Shown here in pieces: positions 1-11,600 of a DNA stretch of 64,000 nucleotides. Location: NCBI RefSeq assembly GCF_022539505.1, contig NC_061512.1, positions 155,665,962 to 155,729,961 of the forward strand, in the 5' to 3' direction. The translations under genes and the position numbers were made by a program. Every line of letters begins with the position of its first letter. Position 1 is the first letter of the stretch. The DNA is from Lolium rigidum. Taxonomy: Eukaryota; Streptophyta; Magnoliopsida; Poales; Poaceae. The notes beneath the pieces are model-generated. The model was given only the letters and a program-made list of their open reading frames with translations. It did not search any database and was not told the origin of the DNA.

Positions 1-12
1 GGAGAGGAGGCC

Positions 13-2267
13 ATGGGGGAATTCTCCAAGGTCCGAAGATTCTTTCCCTGCTGCCGTTAACATATATTCTGATCCTGACTATGTATTTACCTTCGAATGG
101 CGCATTCGATGTACCGAGGGTGATCTTGTGCTATTAAATTTGGGTCCCAATGCCTGATCGATCGATTAGCCAGATAGAAATATTAACCGTGCAGAAATGA
201 AGAAAATTAGATTACGATTTATGATTAACACATTCCTTTCTGTAAAGCTTATCCATTCTACGTAGAGTAGCAGCGGCCTTTCCCAGTTGATCCATCTCAG
301 TTCATGTATCATAATTTAGGATTTTTCATTTTGAAACCGCAGCTAGAGTCGACAGCTTGATGCTAAATTGCTAAAATGTAAAGAAAGAAAATACCATGTG
401 ATGCTTAGCTTGCAATCTGCCAAGTAAAATGTTGGTTGCTGACATATCACACATTATCTGACTATCTATACTGATACATTACGTTTACGCAGGCGTCTTG
501 CCCTTCTGTGAAGAACATTTTGCTACTTGACTCAGAGGGGAAGCGTGTTGCCGTGAAGTACTTCTCAGATGATTGGCCAAGTAATGCATCAAGGTTGACC
601 TTTGAAAAGTCTGTTTTCACTAAAACTTTGAAGACAAATGCACGCTCTGAAGGTAATTCATTCACAGTGTGTAGCATTTGAATTCCTGCCATACCATTTC
701 GTACCACAGGTATTAATGCATGTAGTTGCTTATGCAACTTCACACCATTAGGCATAGATTGTAATTCACAAAATTAGTTGAGTGTGCCATTAAGCTTCAT
801 ATTTGAGATCTTAGATGCAATTACACACTTATCTATCTCGGGATTTAAGTTGAACTCCACTATTAATGTATAATGAAGTTATACTCCCTAAGATGCTTGG
901 TTCCTTGATGGTAAATTAAACCGTGAATATTCCTTTTATGGTTTCTAAGCTATTTGGTAGGAGCAGCCTGTTTGATTTTGTTGACAATTATTCAACACTT
1001 CGCTGGTTTATGTTATGTACTTAGATCTCATGTAAGTCAAACAAGGGCTATTAGCCTAACTGGAAGTATTTCATAAACAAATCATTTTAGTTTACTGTTG
1101 CTAGCAAATAGTATTAGTTGCATTGAGGAAGCCTGAGTTTTCAATGACCGTGAAATGCTTATTATTGGATGAATGAGAAGTTTCAGGTTTATGTTCATTA
1201 CGTACTTATGTCCAACAGTATCAACTATTTTGTTGTCTAACCTTAAATTGGATTTACCTTTGACACCTATGTTATTACTATGCAGCTGAGATAACATTAC
1301 TTGATGGCTATATTATCGTCTACAAGTTTGTGCACGACCTTCACTTTTTCGTCACTGCCGGAGATGACGAGAATGAGCTCATCATATCAAATGTACTACA
1401 GGGTTTTGCTGATTCTGTTGGTCTTCTACTTAGGTAGTATACTTGTTCTAGTGTTACTGCATGAACTGGTATATTTGCAAGGCAGCTGGTTCAGGGTGCA
1501 ACTTTCTGTGCTTCAGGGGTGATGTTGAGAAGAGGACTGCACTTGAGAACTTGGACTTGATACTTCTCTGCATTGATGAGATTATTGATGGCGGGTAAGG
1601 ATTCCCTGTGATCTATGCTAACTTTCTATCTTCTGCTGTTTCAGAGTCTTCTGCTTAGATGAAAGTGTTGTTGGGCATTTTACTCTTGCGCTATTTGAAC
1701 ATGATGCTGCACCATTATCATAGAGTATTATTCCCTCCGTCCCAAATTAAGTGACTCGGATTTGTCTAGATTCACATGTATCTACACACTAAAGCATCTA
1801 GAGACATGCGAATCTAGACAAATCTGACTCACTTAATTTATGATGAAGTATTTCCTTTTGACTTGGCTTTGTGTTCGTTTTTCTGGATCTCTCATGGAGT
1901 TTTTGCTAGAATGAGCACTTCAAATTTCACTTGTTGGCGGAGATAGCTTTAGGCCCATCTCTGTAGCCAGTGCATGTGCCTTCCAAATTGTTGCAAATAT
2001 TCTGAAACTATGCAATCGTTTCTGTACTTGCGCAGCATAATTCTTGAGACAGATGCAAACACCATCGCTGGTAAGGTTGCGACCAATGCTGCCGACGGTT
2101 CAGTCCCTTTCTCTGAGCAGGTAAGTTTCTGCACCTCCATCCCCGCGCAATCCTCTGTGAGTTATTGCCACGTTACTTCTCATGCATTGTCTGTTTGTTC
2201 TCTGCAGACGATATCTCAAGCTCTGGCCACAGCTAGGGAACACTTTGCAAGATCTCTTCTCAAATGA
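13..2267 (+). CDS. COPZ: Coatomer subunit zeta (COPI coat), spliced gene
   Basis: Encodes the small zeta subunit of the COPI coat, a longin-fold protein of the F-subcomplex acting in Golgi-to-ER and intra-Golgi vesicle traffic. Exons seen: 493-652, 1286-1433, 1517-1594, 2036-2120, 2208-2267, all with GT/AG borders and consistent phase (531 nt, 177 codons with the stop). Conserved blocks include [36 protein letters not shown] and [15 protein letters not shown], and it ends [15 protein letters not shown]. Family length is about 180 residues, so little is missing. The first exon is uncertain: an ATG at 13-15 in good context (ggccATGG) gives six codons to 30 and joins in frame with 493, but its donor (GTCCGA) is weak. 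The true first exon could instead lie upstream of the window. A polyadenylation signal-like AATAAA lies near 2490. An intron carries a Stowaway MITE. Confidence 0.93.
1729..1853. mobile_element. Stowaway-type MITE in COPZ intron
   Basis: The left end reads TTCCCTCCGTCCCAAATTAAG, typical of Triticeae Stowaway (Tc1/mariner-derived) MITEs. The body folds back: tttgtctagattcacatg near 1760 is complementary to atgcgaatctagacaaat near 1806-1823. The right end is degraded (cttaatttatgatgaagta), so the terminal CTCCCTCC is no longer visible there. It lies wholly in the intron between 1594 and 2036. Confidence 0.8.
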
Positions 2268-2603
2268 ACGACCAGCACTTTTTTTTTCACTTGTTATTAC
2301 AACTTGTGTGAGCTCAGGTTGGGCTACTGTATGTTATGTTGGGCCTGGTAGTTGTTACTCACCCTGAGCTGCAGTGCAATTGTGGCAGACAGAAGTAATT
2401 AAATGTGACTGGATACTCCTCAGATGCTATGTAATTCTTTCTCATTCGTCAAGTGTCATGTATCTTACATTTTCCGGAAGTATAGAGGAAAATAAAGGCT
2501 GTCTTTATCCGCTCTCCAATCCATTAAACAGCAGTCGTCTCAAACTGTAAAGGTTCTTGCTACAACTTTCTCTTCCTATGCGTGGACAATACCTTATGCA
2601 GGT

Positions 2604-3570
2604 ACATTTTTAATTACTGAGCAGCAGCAGTACCCCTCTCTTTATAACATCGTGCAACATAAGAATGTATCGACGGTATTAGCGCAAACTCCGCTTAATA
2701 TTTGCTTTCGGAGGGGTTTAAATGATCATAAATGGAATGCATTGTTACATTTATGTCAACTGTTAATTAATGTAAACTTAACTACTGAGCCAGATAAGTT
2801 TGTGTGGAAACTTACTGACTCTGGTTTGTTTTCGATTAAATCTATTTATTTGGATTACACGAATGGACATACTACGGTTTTTTCGTAAATATCTATGGAA
2901 GCTGAAAATCCCCTTGAAGTTTTTTTATGTGGTTTCTAAACAATAAGGTGCTTCTAACTAAGGACAATTTGGCTAAGCGTAAGTGGAATGGATGTCAAAA
3001 GTGTTGTTTTTGTGACTAGTGAAACCATTCAGCATTTGTTTCTTGCATGTCCTTTTGCTAAAATAGTATGGCGCATGGTCTATTTTGCATACAACATACC
3101 TCCCCCGTCTAATATTACTAATATTTTTGGCAACTGGTTAAATGGGGTGCGGAAGGAACATAAAGCCAGAATTCGTATTGGAGCTTCAGCTCTGTGTTGG
3201 TCTATTTGGAGATGCCGAAATGATATTATTTTTAATAAATAGAAGGGAACTAATTTTTTGCAGGTTATTCGCCGGGCTACGCACTTTATCCAACTATGAA
3301 CTTTTCTCCTCCCGAAGGATCAGCGGGAGGATATGGTTACTAGATGCAACCGGCTGCTGATGGTTGCACATGACTTCTATTTCCAGGTTATTGGGTGGTA
3401 TCACATTAATATGATAGACAATGGATAGCTTGTTTATGTGCCTAGCCTTTTTTTGGTTGATTCATGTATCAACCTTGTCTGATCCGTGACTGTAAACTTA
3501 AAATATTACTATACTCTTTACTTTTTATAAATAAATTAGCCGTGTATCGAAAAAAACATTTTTAATTACT
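2604..3570 (+). mobile_element. 5'-truncated LINE insertion with 15-bp target duplication
   Basis: Two identical 15-bp copies of acatttttaattact at 2604-2618 and 3556-3570 flank about 937 bp. The right copy directly follows a short A tract. The insert encodes, in broken frames, the reverse-transcriptase zinc-binding (zf-RVT) region found near the 3' end of plant LINE ORF2: WKLTDSGLFSIKSIY near 2810, then a frame change, then ETIQHLFLACPFAKIVWRMV near 3020 and WSIWRCRNDIIFNK near 3210. Variable-length duplication, A tail and 5' truncation are the hallmarks of target-primed reverse transcription. Inactive. Confidence 0.88.
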
Positions 3571-3920
3571 ACTCGTTGTATTAAATGATAGTCGATTAAA
3601 AGGAAATGGAGGGAGTACTGCAGTCTTTCTAGATGCAGGCTGTCCGACTTTGGATCATGTATCCCCTTCGTGTTCGAATCGTAGGTGCCATGCACACAAA
3701 AAAATTCATGAACCCTCATTGATGGGTGCCCAAGCTTCGCTACTGTAAAAGGCGCACCTCGTTTAACAATTTGGAACTGGACAACACTAACACTTGCTTT
3801 TATTCAAAGTTTTACATTAGTACACAACAAACCAATAAGGGTGCCGCCGTCGACAAGCCACATCGGCAATCGGCAACGCACATTTCACGTTGCCTGTGTC
3901 CGACATTGGCATAAAAGACA
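3571..3920. other. Intergenic, no gene seen
   Basis: Contains ggagggagtact near 3609, reminiscent of a Stowaway end, but no matching partner was found. No coding signal recognised. Confidence 0.4.
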
Positions 3921-4465
3921 CATTTAATTAAGATTTAAAATAGCGTGCTAAATAAAATAGCGTCAGCCTTTTTTAAACCTATGGACGCTATATCGTGCTA
4001 ATTGCGTGCTATTTTTCAAATAACGTTTTGAAAAATACCAAATATAGCCTAAAAATAAAGGATTTCGCTAAAAAGGTTGGATATTTAGTCCAAAAATTAC
4101 TTAATCATACATACATAATTACATACAACAAATAGATCTTCAATTTTCGAGAAGGCTACATCAGCATTCAACAAGGTAACAATATAGTATAAATTATTTA
4201 TTAAGAGTCATCAACATTAGCGATATTATGTTCTAATCTAGAAAAGTAACCAACAGATTGCAGTTTATCACCATGAAAAAGTGAAAGCAACTTAGCTTGA
4301 AAAATAGCGAGCTAACGCTATGAAGTTTTAGCTCGATATAGCATGTTATTTCACAAATAGCGCCATAGCGTGCAAAATTACTAAAATTTAGCGTGGACCC
4401 TCCAAATATACTATAGCGTGCTATTAATGAAGAAATAGCGCGCTATTTTAATTCTTGCATTTAAT
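3921..4465. mobile_element. Non-autonomous hAT-like DNA transposon, 529 bp, 8-bp target duplication
   Basis: An 8-bp direct repeat catttaat (3921-3928 and 4458-4465) flanks a segment with terminal inverted repeats. The left end is TAAGATTTAAAATAGCG from 3929; the right end, read inverted from 4457, is CAAGAATTAAAATAGCG. Ends of the form YAAG with an 8-bp duplication fit the hAT superfamily. The interior is AT-rich with many copies of atagcg/cgctat, clustered towards both ends as expected for subterminal transposase-binding motifs. There is no ORF. Family name unknown. Confidence 0.75.
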
Positions 4466-5653
4466 TGCTTCACTTTGCAACTAATGACTTGAGAAAAGTC
4501 ATCAAAACATACCAACATTGATCTAATTTATAAAATTCGGTCACAACAAAATAACCATGAAAACTGACTTTGATTTAGAATTACAATCTAAAAGATAAAC
4601 CATTTTTTGACACTTCTGTTAGTGTTTTATGATCAAATCTTAGCAGCCTAGACACAACAAGTGTGAAAATCCTTAGTCACTAGGCAAGAAAGCTCGATGG
4701 GAACAAAAAGGATACAATTAGTTAAGAATAAAAAACATGTACAATTTCAAAGGAAAGAAGGAATGGCAAGTTTCCCTCCATTGAACATCAATCTATCTAG
4801 AAATAGGTAAAGGAAGGCGTATCACAGGGGTATTTTGCTTTTTTCTATTCACTTCCGTGGGGTTCTAAATTGAAAACATGAACACAAACGAAATCGTATT
4901 GAAATGAAATCAAAAAAGAAAAGGGAGGAGTAGCTCTTGGTTTAAAGAAAAGGGAGGAGATGGATCGAATTCAGTCTTTTTTTTTCCTTTCTTTGATGAA
5001 CTTATTGGCTACATGCATGGAACAGGACTTCTGCTCCTAGCTTAGTGGGTTTCGGCGCCGTGCGGATGGCTTTCTAAGGCACGTGCCCTAGATAGCACGG
5101 TCCATCATGCAGGGTTCATCGTTTCTATAGTACGTTTATGACCACATCATTCACTCTGCCTGTCAACCGCTTTCTCGAAACATTATCGATTGTTCTATAC
5201 TGAGAAAAGGAGAAAATAACAATGTGTGTAAAACACAGCGTGTGATTTTTTATTTGTGTGTGTGTGGAGCGCATCAATGGACATATTATCAGAGGCAAAT
5301 TTCCAGGTTCTCCAGTCCACAGATAGTTTGTGATCACAACCCATTTTACAATTTTATGAAGCACGGTAATGAGAAAAACTCAACCAGGAGCATATGCGTG
5401 TACCTCGGTGCATCTTACTGATTTCCGTTATTGCAATGCCCAAATAATAATTTAACTACATATATAAACATTTTATATGTGCAACGCATATCACATTACA
5501 TACCTTTTGATCAATTTCTTTCATACAATTTGCCACCAATAAACGAACTTTTTTTTATAATTGAATGAGTAAATGTTCCATTTTAATTTAATGCTTACAA
5601 GTTACATCACATTCATCTGTCCCATGTACAAAAATAACAATAAGTTTGGAATC
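4466..5653. other. AT-rich intergenic stretch and 3' flank of the OMA1-like gene
   Basis: No protein family recognised on either strand. The part nearest 5653 is the downstream flank of the minus-strand protease gene. ORFs of 60-80 codons here look like chance. Confidence 0.5.
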
Positions 5654-8600
5654 CTATAGCTTAAGATCGGGTAAGTAAGCCTTGTTAGGACCTTGGCCAG
5701 TGCTAGTTACTTGTGTGTATAATCCCATCGCTTTCTCCATGACCTTAGGCCGCGACAAAAGCTGTGATCTTTTCTTCGGGGATGGATGAGTAGAGAGTGC
5801 GAGCAAATAGACTATATTGTTGAACATGCATTTACTTGCTAGCCTTTTGAGCTTCTCAAAAAAATGATGGGCTATGTGTGGATCGAAACCAGAAGCCGCG
5901 AGTAGTATTATTCCAATGTAGTCTGCCTCTATCTCAGCCCTGCACAATTAGCATAATCACCATTAACTACATGCTTATGGCGCAGTGCGAGATTTAGTAC
6001 TCTAGACATATCATCACAACCAAAAATCGTATTGAAGATTGGATCCGGAATTTTGTAAGTATTGAAGCCACTACAGGAATCGCCGCATACGCCGACGGCC
6101 GGCTGCCCTCGGCGTAGCCACGCCTGGCCCTCGGCGTAGGCTACGCCGACAGCAGCCCTCGGCGTAGACCCTCGGCGTCTAGGTCCCTCGGCGTAGCCAG
6201 CCTCGCCGTCGGCGTATGGTTGACCCTCGGCGTACGCGACCTACGCCGACGGCCCGCCGGGCCCCTCGGCGTCGCTGCCCTCGGCGTCTCCTGGCGGCGG
6301 GACGTCGCCGTTGCCGGCGCATCGGCATACGCCGACGGCAACCCCCTCGGCGTACAGCAGGTTTCCGGTGACCAACGAGGCGACGTGGCACAAGCTGGCG
6401 GCGCCACCTGTGCGTGTACGCCGAGGGCAACCCCCTCGGCATATGCACGTGCATGCATGGGACACGTGGCGCGCCTGCCGAGGCTCATCTCCTACGCCGA
6501 GGGCAACCCCTCGGCATAGACCTGACCAAATGGTCTATGCGGGGTCTATGCCGACGGCAACCCCCTCGGCATATAGACCTGTTTAATTTTTTTTCGTTTT
6601 CCAGTTCCGGTTCCAGTGCAATCCAGTTCAGTTCCAGTTCATATAATCCACCAAATTCACATAAATATCATATAATCGACCAAATTCATCCAAATTCGTC
6701 ATAATTCACGTAAATAGCATGAAATCCACATAGTAGCATACAAATACATCCAAATTCATCCAAAATCACCATAATTCACATAAATAGCATGAAATCCACA
6801 TAGTAGCATACATGGTGCATGTAGTAGCATACAAGAGGAGAGTGCCATGTCATCCAATACATAGTAGTAGGTAGCAAATGATGGCAAGCAAGAAGCCCGG
6901 TGCTCGACTAGCGGAGGAAGGACCCGGGCGGGGTGTGTCCGCCCACATCGTTGGCGAAACGAGCACCCCGGGGTTTCGCTCCGGTAGAAGCTGCGGAAGA
7001 ACCACCTGGAGAAGGACCGGTAGCACGCCCGGGGAGAAGTCGACGGAGAGGCACCGGGAGTAGTCCCGAGGAGTAGTCGACGGAGAGGCACCGGCAGAAC
7101 GCCCGGGAGACCGACCACCTTCATGAACCGGTGTGACCTCGCGCCCACCCGGCGATGCCTGGTTCCCGGACCATCCCGTTCCCTACGTGTTCCCTACATG
7201 TTAGCAACTTGCGAGGCAAAGGAAAGTGGTAACTACCGGTTTGGCAAAGAACTTACCTCCGGTGTGGATCCGTAGTAAGTCGCGGCGAAAGCTGCCCTCG
7301 ATGGCATGATAGGCATGTCCCCCGCCACGGTAACTCGATCCGGTGGCGGTGTACCGATAGACATAGAGATCATCATTTCTGCAAGATAGGTTACAAGTTA
7401 GGCTTTGCAGAAATAAAGCATCAAGCCGAGACTTGTCATCTACTTGCGCGAGAAGAAAGATTCAGACTTACTCCTATATACGCCATGTAGGCCGTATTAC
7501 TGCCTATTCAGCGGGCGGCCTGCTGATAAGCTTCATTACGGGCTTCGAAGGCCGCCTCGAACTCGGGCTACAATTTCAGAAACAATGAATCTCGTAAACA
7601 CTTAGCCATGTAGGAAGGAAAACCGGAAAGAGGATGAAAATGAGGAAAACTTACATCGTAGGCGGGTGGACGAGCAGGCCGTGGACGAGGCTGGGGGCCG
7701 TCGGCGGTGAGGGTATGCTTGAGGCGCGTGTAGCTCGTGGAGTGGGTAGGCTTGACCGCCTTATTCATCCAAGGGAAACGGCCATGCGGACGCCCGTGCC
7801 CCGACAGGACCAACGACTCCTCGTCGACCGGAATGCTCAAGGGGTCATCCACCTCGGGGTGACGAGACTTGACCATGTCGCGGTGAGTCCTCCTTGGCGG
7901 CCTTGGCATTGCCGTAGTACGTGGCTGAGGCAATGCGGGATTGGGCTTCGCTTCGTCCGCATCATGTCATATATCTGGGCATCATGAAGCACCACCCCAG
8001 GTGGTGCCTCGGCCACCTGCATCGCGAAAAGAAAAGTTAAGCGTACCACAAATGAGACATGGCGGGAAATGAATGAAGGTCGTTCCATGTATATACATAC
8101 CTTTTTCCCCTTGAAGCGGGTGTAGTCGCGGTTTCCCGCGCAGTGTGTGCCACCGGTGCCTCGGTTCTCCATGTTACGCCTCGACACGGCTGCAAACTCC
8201 TCGTCCTGCACGAGCCACCTCGCCCTAATCAGCTCCTCCCATGCCTCCCTATGCTGCTCGGCCCACTCCGGACAAACCTGAAAACGCAATGCCGAGCTCA
8301 AGATAATTCAATGAAAACTTAGCAGCAATGTAGAATCTCATTGACATTTTACTCACCGACATGTACTCCTCAATGGTCATTGCCCATTCGTCCGTAGGCT
8401 CGTTACCAACATAGTACTCCTTCTTGACCCTCTTACCCTTGTTAGCCCGGAAGGCACTAGCGGCGGTGAACTTTTGGTTGTACCTGCTGCTGCGGTGTCA
8501 ACCTCTCGCAAGCGCCACGCAAAGTGAGACGCGCCTGCGTGTCATGCTCCGGGTCCACACGATAGAAGCACTTCAATCATGCATAAATCAGTTGTGAAAG

Positions 8601-11600
8601 TCATGAGTTAGCACATTAGGGTCATCAACTATGAACGGTGCTCGAGAAATATATGCCTTACCCAGAACTTGGTGGTCACGGCCTCAGCGGTCGTCGCGAA
8701 GCCTACGGCGAGGGCATCCTCATAGTCCGCCCAAGTAGTGGCTAGCTTCGTCGGGCCACCGGGGACCGTGCTAAGGGGAGTGTATCTGCCGGGCCGAACT
8801 TCTTAATCGAGCCCCAAGCAAGGCTGTTAGGCATGCGGGGGGCTTGGCATCCCATGTCCGATTCTTGCAAATAAATCACACATTAGTACACATGCCAAAT
8901 TGTTTATTATGCCCAAGATGAAAATACATGTTCGAAATTTCTGAAGTAGTACACTTACTCATCGCTCGAAGGAATGATAAGGGCCTTGTCATCATGGGTC
9001 TTCGGCTCCTTCCTCGCATCGGGGACTCTAGCTTCTCCACGAAGCTTCAAGGGCTTCGGCGCACCCCCATCCTCCATCACCTCCAACTCAGCCCTAGAGT
9101 CCGACTCGTGTGTAGACTCCGTCTCCATCTCCACCTCCCCACTAGACGGACCCTCTAGGTACAACTCGAGAGCCACGTCGCCGAAGCGGAGGGTGGCTCG
9201 TCAAAGTCCATGTGTACCCCGCCGCCACCTCGTCCTCCACCTCGTCCTCCTCGTCCTCGTCCTCGACCTCCACCTCGTCCTCCTCGACCTCGTCCTCCAT
9301 CGGTACCATCGGCGTAACGCGGATTTTGCACCGGGGCTCGATCACTCCGTCTAGTGGGTCTAGGAATATTCCTCTTCACCTGCGCCGGCGTCTTAAGCAA
9401 GCTCTCGGAGTCGCCTTGCCGCTGCTCATATTGTCCGAGTCACCGCATTGAGAAGAATAAAACAGTTAAGCACAAAGACATATTATATGAAGATACTAAG
9501 AATAAAAGGCACAATGCAATTAAGAAGCATGTTGACATAATAAAATGAAGATACTAAGAATAAAAGGCACAATGCAATTAAGAAGCATGTTGACATAATA
9601 AAATGAAGATACTAAGAATAAAAGGCACAATGCAATTAAGAAGCATGTTGACATAATAAATACTAAGAATAAAAGACCCTCACCAGCCATCATCGCTCTC
9701 ATGCTCACTCTCATACTCCATCTCTTTCTCTTTCTCTTTCTACGGCCCACTATCACTATCACTATCTTGTGAGTACAAAGTTGAAGGGTCGACGGGTGGA
9801 GGCTCATCATAATTGTCATTCGCCTCAAGTAACTTCTCGAGCATAGATATGTCCTTTAGATCCACCATCGACTCACCACGAGTTTACGCATCGTTCCCGG
9901 GTCCTCTTGAACAAACGGTTCTAAAATATATTCCCCGAAGTCCTGTTCCTCTTGATAGAAAATCCCCTCGTATGTCACGGGGTCAATGTTGTTGTAATCA
10001 TCCTCGGAGGGAATCGGTAGGTTACCATGTGGCGATACACGGAAGACGACTTCCCAACCCTTGAGTTCCGCTTTCGGCATGGGTAGGGCAAATAATAAAC
10101 TTGCTTGGCTTGGTGAGCCACAATAAAGACATCGGCTCCGCTATAGGTGGTTGAAGGCTTAACTTCAACTAACCCAATGGACTTATCACTTCTCTGTCCA
10201 CCTATTGGGTCGAACCAATGACACTTGAACACGACGATATTGAGTTGCACGTTCGTACGATTGAATGTCAACTCGTATACACTTTGTAACCTTCAGTAGT
10301 AATCAAACTTGTTGGCTCCTTTGGTGAAGACCCCGGTATTTATCGTTTTGGGATTCGCCGGCCCTTACGGTGCGTCTACGTGTGGAAGCGAAACCCATTC
10401 ACATCATACTTCTCATACTTGGTCACCTCACGGCTACAACCTTGGGAAACACATTTCAACTCATCTATCATATCAACGTTTCTCTCACGGCCCTACAAGA
10501 ACATTTCAAATTTGTTGTGTGCATTAGTTACGTGTAATAAGAGGGACAAGTCACGTGTTGCAATGTAAGAGGAAAGGTTAGAAATTACTTTTTCCATGAA
10601 CCATGTCACAAAGTTTTTATTAATTCCGGGAGCACCGTCTTTCGGTAGAGTGTCCATCTCCGAGGTTTCGGGCAATTCATCATACGGCCACATTTCATCC
10701 AGTGAATTAGCTGAAAGGAGAAAATAAGCATTAGACCGAGACGAGGTTACTAGTCTGCAAAGTAATTTGTTCACCATTTTACCTTACGAATGGGATCACT
10801 TCCTCCATGTTCATAAGCACATATAGCATTATACAATCCTTCTCTTCGTTCTCCAATTTATATTTTGTTCCTTTACCAGCCTTGCCATAGGGAATTGGAA
10901 TAGTTTTAGCTTGAGGGTCATTCTCGGGCACGTCGACATTGTAACGAGTGACCGGGTTATGCTTGAGTGGGAACATCATCGGGATAGTACGTTGTCGCGG
11001 CATCTGCCATCTCCCGAAGGCATATTGCCTCAGCTATGCATGCTTCAATCTTGGCCTTGTTTCCGGTTATCTTTCGAATGTACTTAAACTCTCTCTCAAT
11101 ACGGAGCGCCAACGAGCTGCACCGGACCACCCAAGAGTGCCTCGTTGGCGAGGTGCACAATGAGATGTGCCATCGGAGTAAGAAGCTCGGCGGAAATATC
11201 ATCTCCAAATTGCATAGCAACTCCGGCACTTGTATGTTGTAGCTTTGCAATAACCTCGGGACATATACGCTTAGCACGGAGCGTGCGGAAGAAATGGCTC
11301 AAGCTGCGCAAGCACTCGCCGGACTTTCTCGGGGATATACCCTCGAAGCATCACCGGCATGAGCCGCTGAATCCATATATGATAGTCGTGACTCTTGAGC
11401 CCGGTGACTTTTCCCGTCGAAAGATTAACTCCCTTACTCATATTCGAGCAATAACCATCCGGGAACATCACGACGTATTTGAGCCACGCGAATGCCTCCT
11501 TCTTTTGGATGGAATCAAGGCAGAAGTTGGCATGCGGCTTGAACCAATTCTTTTGACGGCCAATAGGACGCTTCATGTGTAATTTTCCCTATCACGAGAG

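Noticed and set aside
6141..6586. Overlapping open frames in the CACTA left end
   Set aside because: Generated by subterminal TACGCCGACGGC repeats in all frames.
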